64,000 nt of DNA from Steromphala cineraria (lineage: Eukaryota > Mollusca > Gastropoda > Trochida > Trochidae): contig OU744731.1 in NCBI GenBank assembly GCA_916613615.1, forward strand, positions 55,868,289-55,932,288, given 5' to 3'. How positions within the stretch are numbered: position 1 is the stretch's first letter; each line of letters begins with the position of its first letter. The notes under the pieces are model-generated. The model ran no database searches. It was not told the DNA's origin and saw only the letters and a list, made by a program, of their open reading frames with translations. Positions 38,101 through 41,843 of the stretch are shown here, in pieces. The translations under genes and the position numbers were made by a program.

Positions 38101-38362
38101 TGATGAATTTATTGTAGTTTTCATAAACCAAGGTCTGCATGTCACTGTCAAGAGCACGAATCTGTCTCATCATTTCATTCTCACGGTCCATCAAATCTGT
38201 CAGCGGACTCTTCTTAATGAGAGTTGTCAGGTAGATATCAGGCTTGAAGTGAGCCCCGTCGATGTCGCACGGGTCCACAGTTGTAGTTCCTGGCTTTTCT
38301 TCATCAATCCCATAGTACATCTTGAGAACTTCATGTTTTTTTCGCTTGCTGTCAGCATCCAT
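5092..38362 (-). CDS. VPS51: VPS51 homologue, 19 exons, 3' terminal exon not found
   Basis: Vps51 is a subunit of the GARP and EARP tethering complexes, which capture endosome-derived vesicles at the trans-Golgi and recycling endosomes. Nineteen exons read on the minus strand (listed separately) join in consistent phase to exactly 766 codons, against roughly 780 for the human protein. The N-terminal part carries the family block around [19 protein letters not shown] and the following [15 protein letters not shown] heptad-like helix. Middle and C-terminal exons match in order ([61 protein letters not shown]). All junctions are GT-AG. The start chosen is the ATG at 38362; the frame stays open upstream to a possible acceptor at about 38381, so a further 5' exon is possible. 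The last few C-terminal codons and the stop were not located. Introns are packed with repeats, including a whole Ngaro-like retrotransposon. Confidence 0.93.
5912..6330. repeat. 98-bp tandem repeat copying the end of VPS51 exon 18
   Basis: The block CACTCACTTCTCGTCGG occurs at 6113, 6211 and 6309; the last is the true exon 18 donor on the minus strand. Each copy carries about 25 coding bases plus the donor, followed by intron sequence. Two older diverged copies precede them, from about 5912 and 6005. The extra copies lack an acceptor and the rest of the exon. Confidence 0.9.
6316..6428 (-). CDS. VPS51: VPS51 exon 18 (residues 703-740)
   Basis: The acceptor is TCCCCAG and the donor is GTGAGT. 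It encodes [20 protein letters not shown] then [18 protein letters not shown], closely matching the human [33 protein letters not shown] region. The last about 25 coding bases and the donor are tandemly repeated downstream with a 98-bp period. Confidence 0.95.
6545..9867 (-). mobile_element. Pearl/Helentron-like non-autonomous element, interrupted
   Basis: On the minus strand this starts with a hairpin (AGAGCCATTGGCTCT near 9850-9865) and GTAGCTCATCAGGC. It has a tandem core of about 143 bp whose units contain GTGACCCC...GGGGTCAC, and ends with an ACGG-rich tract and GGACTTTCAGTCCTGATGAGC at 6548-6570. The subterminal inverted repeat is GCTCATCAGG/CCTGATGAGC. A second element (7134-9197) is inserted in its core. 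The architecture matches the pearl / Helitron-associated elements known from bivalves; the family assignment is inference. Confidence 0.75.
7134..9197 (+). mobile_element. Second pearl-like element nested in the first
   Basis: It begins with hairpin GTACCGAGGGTAC and AAGCTCACCTT. Its core has about four units of roughly 180 bp (from about 8460) containing ATGGCGGCCAT. It then has ACGG/ACAG microsatellite DNA and ends in TTTACTTTGTAAAGGTGAGC. The subterminal repeat is AGCTCACCTT/AAGGTGAGCT. Its sequence differs from the host element but the layout is the same. It sits between A residues of the outer core. Confidence 0.75.
10219..10339 (-). CDS. VPS51: VPS51 exon 17 (residues 662-702)
   Basis: The acceptor is GTCTTGCAG and the donor is GTATTG. 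It encodes [20 protein letters not shown] then [21 protein letters not shown]. This is one of the most conserved C-terminal segments of Vps51. It ends in phase 0. Confidence 0.95.
10425..10510 (+). repeat. Dispersed repeat with GCGACGTTTCGAC motif
   Basis: The motif CAACTTCTTTATTCTGTGTA followed by a GACGTTTCGACA core recurs at about 27385-27470 (inverted partner present) and 53085-53160. The three copies lie in introns of both genes, marking a short interspersed family. Its class was not determined. Confidence 0.6.
10999..11117 (-). CDS. VPS51: VPS51 exon 16 (residues 623-662)
   Basis: The acceptor is TCTCTCCAG and the donor is GTGACT. It encodes [20 protein letters not shown] then a Ser/Gln/Pro-rich stretch, [19 protein letters not shown]. 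The conserved start (human [20 protein letters not shown]) followed by a low-complexity linker is typical of the family. Its acceptor end has degraded copies at 11194-11220 and 11789-11813. Confidence 0.92.
11194..11220 (-). repeat. Copy of VPS51 exon 16 acceptor edge
   Basis: Twenty-seven bases match the exon 16 start at 11095-11121 with two changes, at an offset of 99. The acceptor AG is kept as TAG. A third, more diverged copy lies at 11789-11813. The flanking AATTAGAGAGTT text is repeated too, so this is local tandem duplication. Confidence 0.8.
11959..12069 (-). CDS. VPS51: VPS51 exon 15 (residues 586-622)
   Basis: The acceptor is CTCCAACAG and the donor is GTGGGT. It encodes [20 protein letters not shown] then [17 protein letters not shown], matching the human [29 protein letters not shown] almost throughout. 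It is 37 codons in phase 0. Confidence 0.95.
12559..12636 (-). repeat. B2 block, 3' end of Ngaro-like element
   Basis: This is a copy of the 78-bp block at 13338-13415. It marks the outer 3' boundary seen here; a few more bases may belong to the element because TGAGAATCCCC also occurs after both copies. Confidence 0.85.
12706..13060 (-). repeat. Internal copy (A2) of Ngaro-like split direct repeat
   Basis: This repeats 17677-18031 (A1), starting ATTCGATCACGACTTGCAG and ending CAAAGTCACAA, equal in length at 355 bp and apparently near identical. It contains several CATGCGCA motifs. Confidence 0.92.
13338..13415 (-). repeat. B1 block of Ngaro-like element
   Basis: A 78-bp block starting CGCACCCCAATACACACC is repeated as B2 at 12559-12636. 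It is the second half of the split direct repeats and lies just after the recombinase frame in the sense direction. Confidence 0.9.
13610..14578 (-). CDS. Ngaro-like tyrosine recombinase
   Basis: The frame is shifted relative to RT and overlaps its end. The given start is a GTG; the frame is open further upstream, so translation may use frameshifting or re-initiation. The catalytic set of tyrosine recombinases is visible: Arg in [10 protein letters not shown], His-x-x-Arg in [10 protein letters not shown], a GRW motif, and the nucleophile Tyr in [10 protein letters not shown] near the C-terminus. The N-terminal SAM-like core-binding half includes [18 protein letters not shown]. The enzyme would integrate the circular DNA intermediate without target duplication. 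Confidence 0.9.
   Translation of the reverse strand: MEKQLNDLWSAAITKRTAQVYQSGYRAYTSFVSQHNLGWVSTLPHISEYYLMLFVAYCVRNLKLNVSTIKSYLCGIRFTYMRYGVDNPWIHGSLSRLHTIVQAVKRIQGVLKMCRLAITKGVLTALCVALAKGVFQHKLSMLMKAVCCLAYFGFLRCGEFTCDNFQPQFHLSVNSVKFSDDLSYFTLCLKTSKTDPFRRGVTLTINKVSSPICPVTSMLAYLSLRQREQCQPLDPLFVTPEGQALRRAFFIKYLKILLDHCGYDQSKYNGHSFRIGAATSAAEAHIPDHMIQTLGRWSSNCYTRYIRSSQVDIAQAQAAMAT
14584..16227 (-). CDS. Ngaro-like reverse transcriptase-RNase H
   Basis: This frame is in register with gag and runs from just after the gag TGA; no ATG marks its start (the first recognised block is [16 protein letters not shown]). RT motifs: [15 protein letters not shown] (first catalytic Asp), [11 protein letters not shown] and LLDDFICF (YxDD box in its LLDD form). 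RNase H motifs: [32 protein letters not shown] and LSDALSR, giving the D-E-D-D set. It would copy the element RNA to DNA and degrade the RNA strand. It stops at TAG by 14584. Nothing resembling the Dam-like domain of DIRS follows. Confidence 0.9.
   Translation of the reverse strand, partial: LLKNHDIIPSPVNTDVLQALLLQHPDQLCVTNLLHGFTHGFLTGIDNPPTTSKICKNLLSTRGKNSAIVTGLINTEVQKGFLAGPFNEPVFDTHRINPIGLVQGKYSKKYRLIVDLSAPHDDDSHVSLNSLINKDKFSLSYVKIDDAVSIIKRLGKGCFMCKTDIQDAFKLIPIHPSMWHLHGVKWQNKYYYYTRLVFGSRSSPKIFDNFSSAICWIAKHCFHIDNILHLLDDFICFDRKEAQGHQSMSNLKAMFGQLGVPLSAHKTVGPTTCLEYLGITIDSIKLQTSLPMEKIQRIVSMITSFLAKKQVTKRDMLVILGHMNFAMQVIRPGRSFVSYLLQLAHSTPHLQDKVFITNDCRLDFCMWKKFLESWNGVSMFIQETLDAPEFQLFTDAAGSIGYGGCFRDKWFAMAWPTEMYEGQPDSAGPLSIAWMELYPIVTAAVVWGQEWCNKSIRFYCDNVATVQIVNKGRSRCQFIMCLMRKLTLTAVKYNFVFSAKHVPGKLNCLSDALSRLQFARFRTLAPMAQQDMTPCPTFDQMMTLPTV
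16225..16230 (-). promoter_or_regulatory. Candidate UGA-CUA stop-codon readthrough site
   Basis: The gag frame ends ...AGG AAG TGA CTA CTT. After the TGA the same frame stays open without a stop through to the RT domain, and no ATG stands at the RT frame's beginning. UGA followed by CUA is an established leaky context. A gag-RT fusion by readthrough is therefore plausible. Confidence 0.6.
16228..17550 (-). CDS. Ngaro-like gag protein
   Basis: The product has 440 codons from an ATG at 17550 ([15 protein letters not shown]). It has an Arg/Ser-rich N-terminus, a SAP-like or helical segment near residues 45-80 ([15 protein letters not shown]) and a low-complexity linker. At the C-terminus are cysteine/histidine clusters: [14 protein letters not shown], then [20 protein letters not shown], then [13 protein letters not shown]. 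Such clusters bind nucleic acid in DIRS/Ngaro gags, where the protein packages the RNA. The frame ends in TGA followed by CTA, and the RT frame continues in the same register. Confidence 0.85.
   Translation of the reverse strand: MSARSTRSNRRSRQRSESSEEEPSARVQQARETYSNTNPGLTDDPRNWYVSQLRNRIAKDIGIVNLPVSLTKAQLLHIYQRNATGSSTGSRPPRSSSQPSATVTSADIDTSIPAVVGDSDTIDVQELSRTVKSLQDTLATLTQVILPNNVHSQPTTTPVHNIEENPRLTTGFVNNSVPYGRDPNTVGPIDTVPHNLRQQIQAGKDVNLALLLIPDDLSTDKPTIEVNNSQFLVKSTPDHRLHKALTIGEFLRAFGKYKRVILEKQPQRSHELDIYQELIVNLTAKTNDSAWYSYHKLFSAKAAASLIQYQEPLYWGILDKDIYLQVYNSRSVNICDICQEVNHTQEFCPLGGNQVRSKLHSTRPLFHYNQAPRRDFTDARGRPVVYHQGQALCNNYNEDRCVHQHCRFLHVCSLCKAEHPKHKCMREKAPDPFSRKEKRK
17677..18031 (-). repeat. 5' terminal repeat (A1) of Ngaro-like element
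   Basis: This is the terminal copy of the 355-bp block at 12706-13060. In the sense orientation it precedes gag, and likely carries the promoter by analogy with related elements. Confidence 0.85.
18528..18668 (-). CDS. VPS51: VPS51 exon 14 (residues 539-585)
   Basis: The acceptor is GATACCAG and the donor is GTGTGT. It encodes [13 protein letters not shown]..., then [20 protein letters not shown] and LTISQ. The human counterpart reads LLTHYVKVQGLVISQ. The next exon lies 6.5 kb downstream, beyond the inserted Ngaro-like element. Confidence 0.93.
19020..19124 (-). CDS. VPS51: VPS51 exon 13 (residues 504-538)
   Basis: The acceptor is GTCCCCAG and the donor is GTGAGT. It encodes [20 protein letters not shown] then [15 protein letters not shown], matching the human [24 protein letters not shown]. 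It is 35 codons in phase 0. Confidence 0.93.
19657..19779 (-). CDS. VPS51: VPS51 exon 12 (residues 463-503)
   Basis: The acceptor is TGTTTTAG and the donor is GTAAGT. It encodes [20 protein letters not shown] then [29 protein letters not shown] and VREGL-V-F match the human block KPYFRGEFCSQGVREGLIV. It is 41 codons in phase 0 at both ends. Confidence 0.93.
19866..20632. repeat. 28-bp minisatellite (about 27 copies)
   Basis: Contiguous copies of a 28-bp unit (CTATGTTTCAGGGCAGCTGA then TCCAGGGT) vary at the TGATCC/TGATTC position and at GTCTATG. It lies in the 6.9-kb VPS51 intron, starting less than 100 bp from exon 12. Higher-order alternation of TCC and TTC variants is visible in the first half; the second half is homogeneous. 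Confidence 0.95.
21350..22358 (+). mobile_element. Pearl/Helentron-like element
   Basis: It starts ATAGAGCCATGGGCTCTGTAGC (a palindromic hairpin, then GCTCATCAGGC). The core has units of about 140 bp containing GGGCGTGGCCCC and CACAGGGCCACCAAAGC. An ACGGACGG tract at about 22280-22300 follows, and it ends in GGCCTTTCAGGCCTGATGAGCT. It belongs to the same family as 6545-9867 in the opposite orientation. No protein is encoded. Confidence 0.78.
22450..24031 (+). mobile_element. Pearl/Helentron-like element, long tandem core
   Basis: It starts with hairpin AGAGCCATTGGCTCT and GTAGCTCATCAGGC, and has about eight core units of roughly 143 bp containing CCCCTGTGACCCTATTTGGG. A long ACGG/ACGACGG tract (23905-23975) precedes GGACTTTCAGTCCTGATGAGC. 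Within its first 75 bp a 3'-end-like GCCAGATGAGCTAAAAA occurs, as also in the copy ending at 9867, so the family may carry a captured minimal element at its 5' end. Confidence 0.78.
24032..25780. other. Intronic stretch with no recognised feature
   Basis: AT-rich sequence within the long VPS51 intron. Short ORFs at 24348 and 24547 have no family signature and no splice support. Confidence 0.5.
26080..26640 (+). repeat. Degraded tandem-core repeat (GGTCAAGGTCACC family)
   Basis: Diverged units contain GACCTT...AAGGTCAAGGTCACCAAAAGTGAC, followed by GACGGATGGACGGGAC and GCATTGCGGTGGGAACAA. The text and order match the 36305-37165 element, so this is an old copy ending just next to VPS51 exon 11. 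Confidence 0.65.
26656..26798 (-). CDS. VPS51: VPS51 exon 11 (residues 415-462)
   Basis: The acceptor is ATATTTCAG and the donor is GTTGGA. It encodes [18 protein letters not shown], then a [19 protein letters not shown] helix. The TDxRQxLAAPR core is a strong family signature. The acceptor side is duplicated 59 bases upstream in the gene (26846-26876). A 6.9-kb intron follows. Confidence 0.93.
26846..26876 (-). repeat. Copy of VPS51 exon 11 acceptor edge
   Basis: CTGTCAGGCAGTCTGAA is repeated from 26787 with a 59-base offset. The acceptor CAG is conserved in the copy. Confidence 0.75.
27125..27204 (-). CDS. VPS51: VPS51 exon 10 (residues 388-415)
   Basis: The acceptor is GCCTCCAG and the donor is GTCAAT. 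It encodes [20 protein letters not shown] then LKQHFA, matching the human ATEIVERVARERLGHHLQGL position. It ends in phase 1. Confidence 0.88.
27840..27955 (-). repeat. 3' end fragment of ATACCCCCG-type pearl-like element
   Basis: The fragment has GCTCCGGAAACGATGTCGGA, ACGG-type repeats, then CGCGGAGCGC and TATACCCCCGACTAC, as at the right end of the element at 29955-31090. It is truncated. Confidence 0.7.
28072..28172 (-). CDS. VPS51: VPS51 exon 9 (residues 355-388)
   Basis: The acceptor is AATTACAG and the donor is GTAGGG. The translation [20 protein letters not shown] then [13 protein letters not shown] matches the human [20 protein letters not shown] block closely. It ends in phase 2. Confidence 0.92.
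28259..28305 (-). repeat. Copy of VPS51 exon 8 donor edge
   Basis: Forty-seven bases match 28386-28432 with few changes at an offset of 127, including the GTCAGT donor and about 24 coding bases. The AATCATTATAACCATATAAAA text beside it is also repeated (28186 and 28310). Confidence 0.82.
28409..28508 (-). CDS. VPS51: VPS51 exon 8 (residues 321-354)
   Basis: The acceptor is GTCTACAG and the donor is GTCAGT. It encodes [20 protein letters not shown] then [13 protein letters not shown], aligning with the human AAFARQLGSRYFALVERRLAQE region. The 3' end and donor are repeated 127 bases downstream, at 28259-28305. It ends in phase 0. Confidence 0.88.
29082..29185 (-). CDS. VPS51: VPS51 exon 7 (residues 287-321)
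   Basis: The acceptor is TGTTTGCAG and the donor is GTGGGT. It encodes [20 protein letters not shown] then [14 protein letters not shown] and a split codon. The donor was placed at GAA|GTGGGT because that phase joins the next exon ([12 protein letters not shown]). The acceptor region is duplicated at 29737-29761. Confidence 0.87.
29737..29761 (-). repeat. Copy of VPS51 exon 7 acceptor edge
   Basis: AACTCCAGCACATCCTG followed by TAAACATA repeats the exon 7 start and its acceptor (29172-29196) with one change. Downstream text (CAAGATTCTTGATGGAAGAA) also echoes sequence near 29370, suggesting a duplication of about 570 bp. Confidence 0.72.
29955..31090. mobile_element. Pearl-like element, ATACCCCCGC family
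   Basis: The left end has hairpin GTGAGCGCGGCTCAC then ATACCCCCGC. About four core units of roughly 160-180 bp contain GGACCATTGAGCTGAAACCC and ATGCTCCGGAAACGA. The right end has ACGCACGG repeats, CGCGGAGCGC and GTAGCGGGGGTATAAT. The subterminal inverted repeat is ATACCCCCGC/GCGGGGGTAT. A second near-complete copy lies inverted at 59792-60977 in a DCTN1 intron. Confidence 0.8.
31482..31602 (-). CDS. VPS51: VPS51 exon 6 (residues 246-286)
   Basis: The acceptor is TTTTCTAG and the donor is GTTAAT. The product continues [17 protein letters not shown] and then a polar linker, [20 protein letters not shown]. The second half is less conserved than neighbouring exons, as in other Vps51 proteins. 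It ends in phase 0. Confidence 0.85.
32166..32254 (-). CDS. VPS51: VPS51 exon 5 (residues 217-246)
   Basis: The acceptor is ACTTTCAG and the donor is GTGAGT. It encodes [20 protein letters not shown] then [10 protein letters not shown], aligning to the human segment [20 protein letters not shown]. It ends in phase 2. Confidence 0.9.
33237..33369 (-). CDS. VPS51: VPS51 exon 4 (residues 172-216)
   Basis: The acceptor is CCCTGCAG and the donor is GTAAGT. The product reads [18 protein letters not shown], then a [20 protein letters not shown] helix and FKDKD. The QYQH-PSF signature matches the human QYQHLPSF. The first 24 bases of the exon are repeated at 33428-33452 in the preceding intron. It ends in phase 0. 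Confidence 0.9.
33428..33452 (-). repeat. Copy of VPS51 exon 4 acceptor-side coding edge
   Basis: Twenty-four bases (GCAGCACTCGCTTGGCCTTC then GTGT) repeat the 5' end of exon 4 at 33341-33364, within a local repeat that also carries CAGTGTGAGTG text. The acceptor itself is not preserved. Confidence 0.8.
34322..34565 (+). mobile_element. tRNA-derived SINE
   Basis: A-box-like TAGCTCAGTTGGTAGAGC and B-box-like GGGTTTGATTCC lie in the first 65 bp. They are followed by a body with AAAGACGTTAAAA and TGGCACAAAAAGAATTTACG, and a tail of AATAAAAAGTTATTATCAT. The same body occurs on the opposite strand at 37160-37394. Poor acceptor-stem pairing argues against a working tRNA gene. Confidence 0.8.
34801..34874 (-). 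CDS. VPS51: VPS51 exon 3 (residues 148-172)
   Basis: The acceptor is TTTTGCAG and the donor is GTGAGT. The translation runs [20 protein letters not shown] then SQAV plus a split Arg codon. It continues the KLAGVH helix of exon 2, matching the family order (the human protein has [11 protein letters not shown]). It ends in phase 2. Confidence 0.9.
35150..36145 (-). repeat. Segmental duplication carrying the end of VPS51 exon 2
   Basis: Text from 35152 (ATTGCATGTCAATCGTGAAG) and 35338 (GATGAATCAGGTTGTACACA) recurs at 35827 and 36000. Each block ends in the exon 2 3' end with its donor (true copy at 36108). A further donor-edge copy sits at 35765-35808. About 35-40 coding bases are duplicated, including the codons for LLKK. 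Confidence 0.82.
36108..36263 (-). CDS. VPS51: VPS51 exon 2 (residues 96-147)
   Basis: The exon lies between CATACAG and GTAATA and encodes 52 codons, from [20 protein letters not shown] through [15 protein letters not shown] to [11 protein letters not shown]. It is the helical coiled-coil part of the N-terminal domain, nearly identical to the vertebrate protein. Two degraded copies of its 3' end and splice donor lie downstream in the intron, at 35445-35510 and 35765-35808. Confidence 0.92.
36305..37165 (+). mobile_element. Pearl-like element, TGTCCCTCGCCG family
   Basis: It starts with hairpin TTGCCACCAACGTGGCAA then TGTCCCTCGCCG. Five or six diverged core units of about 125-150 bp contain GACCTTGAAAATTAAGGTCA. 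It ends in GTACGGATGTACGTAC, then GCGGCGGGGGACAATAAT. The subterminal inverted repeat is TGTCCCTCGCCG/CGGCGGGGGACA. It abuts the SINE tail on its right side. Confidence 0.75.
37160..37394 (-). mobile_element. tRNA-derived SINE
   Basis: On the minus strand it starts GGGGACGTAGCTCAGTGG with B box GGGGTTCGATTCCC, then AAAAGACGTTAAAA, a body with CACTGTGGCCGCTGGGTGCC, and the tail AATAAAGTGTTATTATTG. The head is tRNA-like but mismatched in the acceptor stem. It matches 34322-34565 in order and motifs. Confidence 0.85.
37724..37800 (-). repeat. Non-LTR/SINE 3' end with TATCT tail
   Basis: Minus strand reads CAAATTTCCCTTTTGGGACA, then ATAAAGATTATCTTATC with repeated pentamers. A similar end with another pentamer tail is at 57434-57510. 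This form (conserved end plus short tandem tail) is typical of non-LTR retroelements; only the end was recognised. Confidence 0.55.
38078..38362 (-). CDS. VPS51: VPS51 exon 1 (residues 1-95)
   Basis: This exon starts at an ATG ([18 protein letters not shown]) and ends in codon AAG before GTTAGT. It contains the KMYYG motif, a [10 protein letters not shown] stretch and the most conserved family block, [19 protein letters not shown], followed by [12 protein letters not shown]. Pfam-type Vps51/COG1/EXO84 N-domains begin here. It ends in phase 0. A TTAG acceptor lies about 19 bases upstream of the ATG, so the exon could instead be internal. Confidence 0.9.
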
Positions 38363-38980
38363 TTCATTTTCTACACCTAACATAATAGAAGTAAAATACA
38401 TGATATCAATATCATGAAATGATGAAAGTAATAGGTCAGTGTGTTTAAGTGTACAGGTATGGACTGCCGTATGCTCATTGGTTGAGGTAAGAACAGCAAA
38501 CACTGGAGAGTTGTGTTTAATGTTAATTACAGTGTTTGTGTCAGTTTTGCAAGGCAAATCTTGAAGCTTTATGCTGATCAAAAACTGTATGAAGAAAATA
38601 AGCTTGGAGACGATATGAAACATGATTTAGGGTATTTGCGTATGTTTTAGAGCGCTGCTTTCAAAGATGTTTTTTAAGGAATGGGCCAGATTTCCAGGTG
38701 TAAGAAATTGTCCGGTCATACTGTAACCCTCATTACAATATCACGAAAACAGAGGAAGTTCATGAATCAGATAGTATGTGAAGAGTGGTTTGTCCAATGC
38801 AACAAGTCAACAAACAGGTGCAGTGAGCTTTAAAATTAAATATATTGAAGGGAAAAATGCATCGAGAATCTGAAAAATGTTGCAAATGACAGGGGCAGAT
38901 TGATATATATGAAAAACTATTTATCCAGGCTGTAAAACTATTTGCCTTGCATCACTGGCTTGATCAGATTAAGCCTGAAC

Positions 38981-39179
38981 GGTATAACTATAGAATTCGT
39001 TCGCCACTCTTTTTCATAATATTTTGTATTACTAAACTGTTCTTCAGGTTAGGGTTAGGTTTTGTTTTACTACTTCAGGGTAAGGGTTAGGGTACATGTT
39101 TGGGTAAGAGACTTACTTAGGGTTAGTGTTAGGGTAAGTATATGGGTGGCGATTGGCGAACCAATTCTATAGTTGCTCC
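38981..39179. mobile_element. 199-bp MITE with telomere-like interior, 8-bp TSD
   Basis: The element is flanked by GCCTGAAC at 38973-38980 and 39180-39187. The termini are imperfect inverted repeats sharing AACTATAGAATT and GGTTCGCCA-like blocks over about 29 bp. The interior consists of degenerate TTAGGGTTAGG-type repeats. An 8-bp duplication fits hAT-like MITEs but does not prove it. Confidence 0.85.
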
Positions 39180-39189
39180 GCCTGAACTA

Positions 39190-40479
39190 TTCAATATTGA
39201 TCATCTTAAGTGACTTGGTCCGTACCCCATACTCTCAATGATGGAATAATTGTATTATTATGTATGATCATATGTAACAACTGACATATGCATAAATCTT
39301 TGCATTTTTGAATATGTCAAATTGTTCTTTTCCGCATACTTCTTTGCTTTTTCTTATTAAATTTGAAGATCATAATGTTAAATAGTTATACCAAATTATT
39401 CCCAAATGGTTTGTTTATCCTGCATAGACTACAATTGCCAGTTCAAAGCCAATTAGCTAAAAGGATGTAACTCTGATACCTTACACAGCAAACAATAATT
39501 CCTACAACTAGTTAAACCCGATGTTGATGAATTCCTATTCCTACTACTGTTATGTTCAGTGCTGTCAACAGTTCTTGAACATTACATATATATACTCTTT
39601 CGAAAGAAAATCTAACAAATAATCATTTGTGTCTTAGCATCATTATTACAAGTGATTGATGTTAAAAGCCTCCAAGTAAAAGCTACAATAACATTATTTG
39701 TTACATCAACCGGCCACGAACCTTGTTTGTCGGCCATTTTGGATAATTTAAACCCCTTGTGACATAAACAAAAAAATTATTAGTATTATCTATATGTTGT
39801 TATTTTCAAACTAAGGAGATGATACACATCGACAGACACAGAACATAGAAATATGATTTTATATCTTCACAAATAAATACATCGACATTTTGTAATTTGT
39901 TTGTATCGTAGGAGGTATGATGTCAGTGGCACTTCCGGTTTGTTGGCGATCGCAGAAATATGCATTAAATTTTCCTTTGAGAGCGAATTACATTGAGATC
40001 GGGTAAGTATACTTTGCAGAACTTTCAATATGGAAGAAAAACTGTACAGTTCATCGTTTCTACAATTTTATGTCCAATGCAGATCAAAGAAGTCGTGAAA
40101 ATGCCAAATGACAGTTTTATGAATGACAGAAATAAAAATGAAAAGTTATGAGGACAAATCTCAAAGAGTTGTTTTCGATTTTTTAAGCAGGAATTACATT
40201 AGGATTATTGCACTTTACCAGGCATTAGTAGTTTTGACGTAAATGGGTAACCAACCCTTTCTTACGCTACACAAATAACCTCAAAAGATTGTTGACAAAT
40301 GACGAGAATCAAAGGGTTAAAAAGACAGTCTATAAGTAAAGAAGTTAGTCTATCTAAAAATCTAGGGTTTAAAAATATAGGTCAAAATTGACACAATCTG
40401 CATGCAGAAGTCCCCTTTTGCACATTATCGTCTCTAAAAGCATAATCAAAGTCACTATTCACACCAGAACGGCAACTAT
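39190..40479. other. VPS51-DCTN1 intergenic spacer, VPS51 side
   Basis: No gene was recognised. The VPS51 promoter or 5' UTR should lie between here and exon 1, but no specific element can be supported. Confidence 0.4.
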
Positions 40480-40488
40480 CACCCAACT

Positions 40489-40590
40489 GGGTGCTGGCTA
40501 AAACGGCGAAGAACCAAAACGGCGAAGGAATATCTGGCGAAAACGGCGAAAATTGGCGAAAACGTCTAAACTATCTGGCGAAAACGTCTA
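40489..40590 (+). repeat. Left terminal inverted repeat of large TIR element
   Basis: It begins GGGTGCTGGCTAAAACGGCG and contains five GGCGAAAACG-type repeats. It pairs with 49735-49834. Confidence 0.78.
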
Positions 40591-40949
40591 TACTATTTTT
40601 CAATAGATAAATAACATAAAACAATGTTGTCAGTCATGATTTTATTTACACACATTTATTTATCTGATTTCAGGTCAGATGGCCAAGCACTCGTCTAGCA
40701 CTTGTAGGGGTCTATAGCACTGTTCATCTTATTTTACTAATAATATATTATGTATGGGAAATTATATTGAAGTAAAAAGGTTTAAAGTAGTATTTGAGAT
40801 GGTATTTTTAATTGTGATAAAATAAAATTGTACTTGAATAATTGTGTTTGAATTGTATTTATATTTATTTGTAATTAGTAATGTTTTATATTTAAATTTA
40901 TTGATAATTGAGTGAATGGAGTAATACTTATCTTTTCGGTTTGATATAC

Positions 40950-41180
40950 TTAGTCTGCTATTTGCTGTGCCCTGTGTTTTTTGTATTTGTCACATTGAAA
41001 CAGAATGTGATTTATGGTGTCTTCGACATTACATTGATTACATAGATTATTTGGTGCTTTCCCTATTTTGTGGAGATAAACCCCGTTGAGTTTCCTAATT
41101 AAGTTTGAGATCATCCACTTACACATTAAGCCGGAGTTTGAGTTCATCCACTTTCTTGTGATAACATCCAAGCGAACAGT
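40950..41180 (-). pseudogene. LINE ORF2 C-terminal zinc-finger fragment
   Basis: The frame ITRKWMNSNSGLMCKWMISN then GKAPNNLCNQCNVEDTINHI and LFQCDKYKKHR resembles the C-terminal zf-RVT region of LINE ORF2 (C-x2-C ... H-x3-x-C spacing). It is followed by TAA at 40950. It is the 3' coding end of the same deleted LINE. Confidence 0.72.
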
Positions 41181-41240
41181 GTTGTTTTAATCATAACACT
41201 GTCGGCAACTTCACTACACGGTTAAACCATACTGTAAAAG

Positions 41241-41843
41241 TCACATTAAATCACATCTAAGGATTAAAACGTATATTGATTCGTCAATTAATTCCCAATA
41301 TCTAACTGTATAGTTAGCTCTATAAAAAGTACCTATTGTGAAGTTTTTATTTCTACAATTTATATCTATCCATACAGCTTCAAGTCCAGGCAATTCAAGT
41401 TCATACCTTCGTTTAACATGCAAGTTCTCCTTAACATATACTGCCACGCCCCCTCCCCTAGTTGGCCGATCCCTACGTAAAGGCATATGAAAGCCGGGTA
41501 TAAATATATCCTCATTTTTTATACCAGGATGAAGCCAAGTTTCAGAAATGCTAATTACATCGAACTCTTTTAGTTCCGCATAAACTAAATCTACTTTATC
41601 AACTAAACTACATACATTAACATGAACAAAGGATATATCAGGGTTGTCAGGACCAGGATTGGGATGTACATCGCCACAACATAAAATTATTAGAAGAGTT
41701 ATACGTAAGCCAGTAGTTGCAAGAAAATAGAAGGAGATAATTAAAAAGCACGAGTTGATATCTAATTTATGCTTGGGGTTGTTATATCTGATTAAACAGA
41801 AGGTCCCAATCCTCTGTCTGTACATCGCTATGTCAACTCCCAT
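41241..41843 (-). pseudogene. LINE endonuclease fragment with 2A-like motif
   Basis: A 200-codon frame from an ATG. After a hydrophobic stretch it carries CCGDVHPNPGP, a 2A-like motif (canonical DxExNPGP, with His at the Glu position) as known before the endonuclease of some APE-type LINEs. The endonuclease part follows: HVNVCSLVDKVD, ISISETWLHPGI (catalytic Glu region), RPTRGGGVAVYVKENL and IGTFYRANYTVRYWELIDES. It stops there; the distal endonuclease motifs and the RT are absent, so it cannot encode a working protein. Confidence 0.82.

Noticed and set aside
39040..39145. Chromosome end or true telomere
   Set aside because: The TTAGGG repeats are degenerate, about 100 bp long and bounded by inverted repeats and an 8-bp duplication, so they belong to a MITE.
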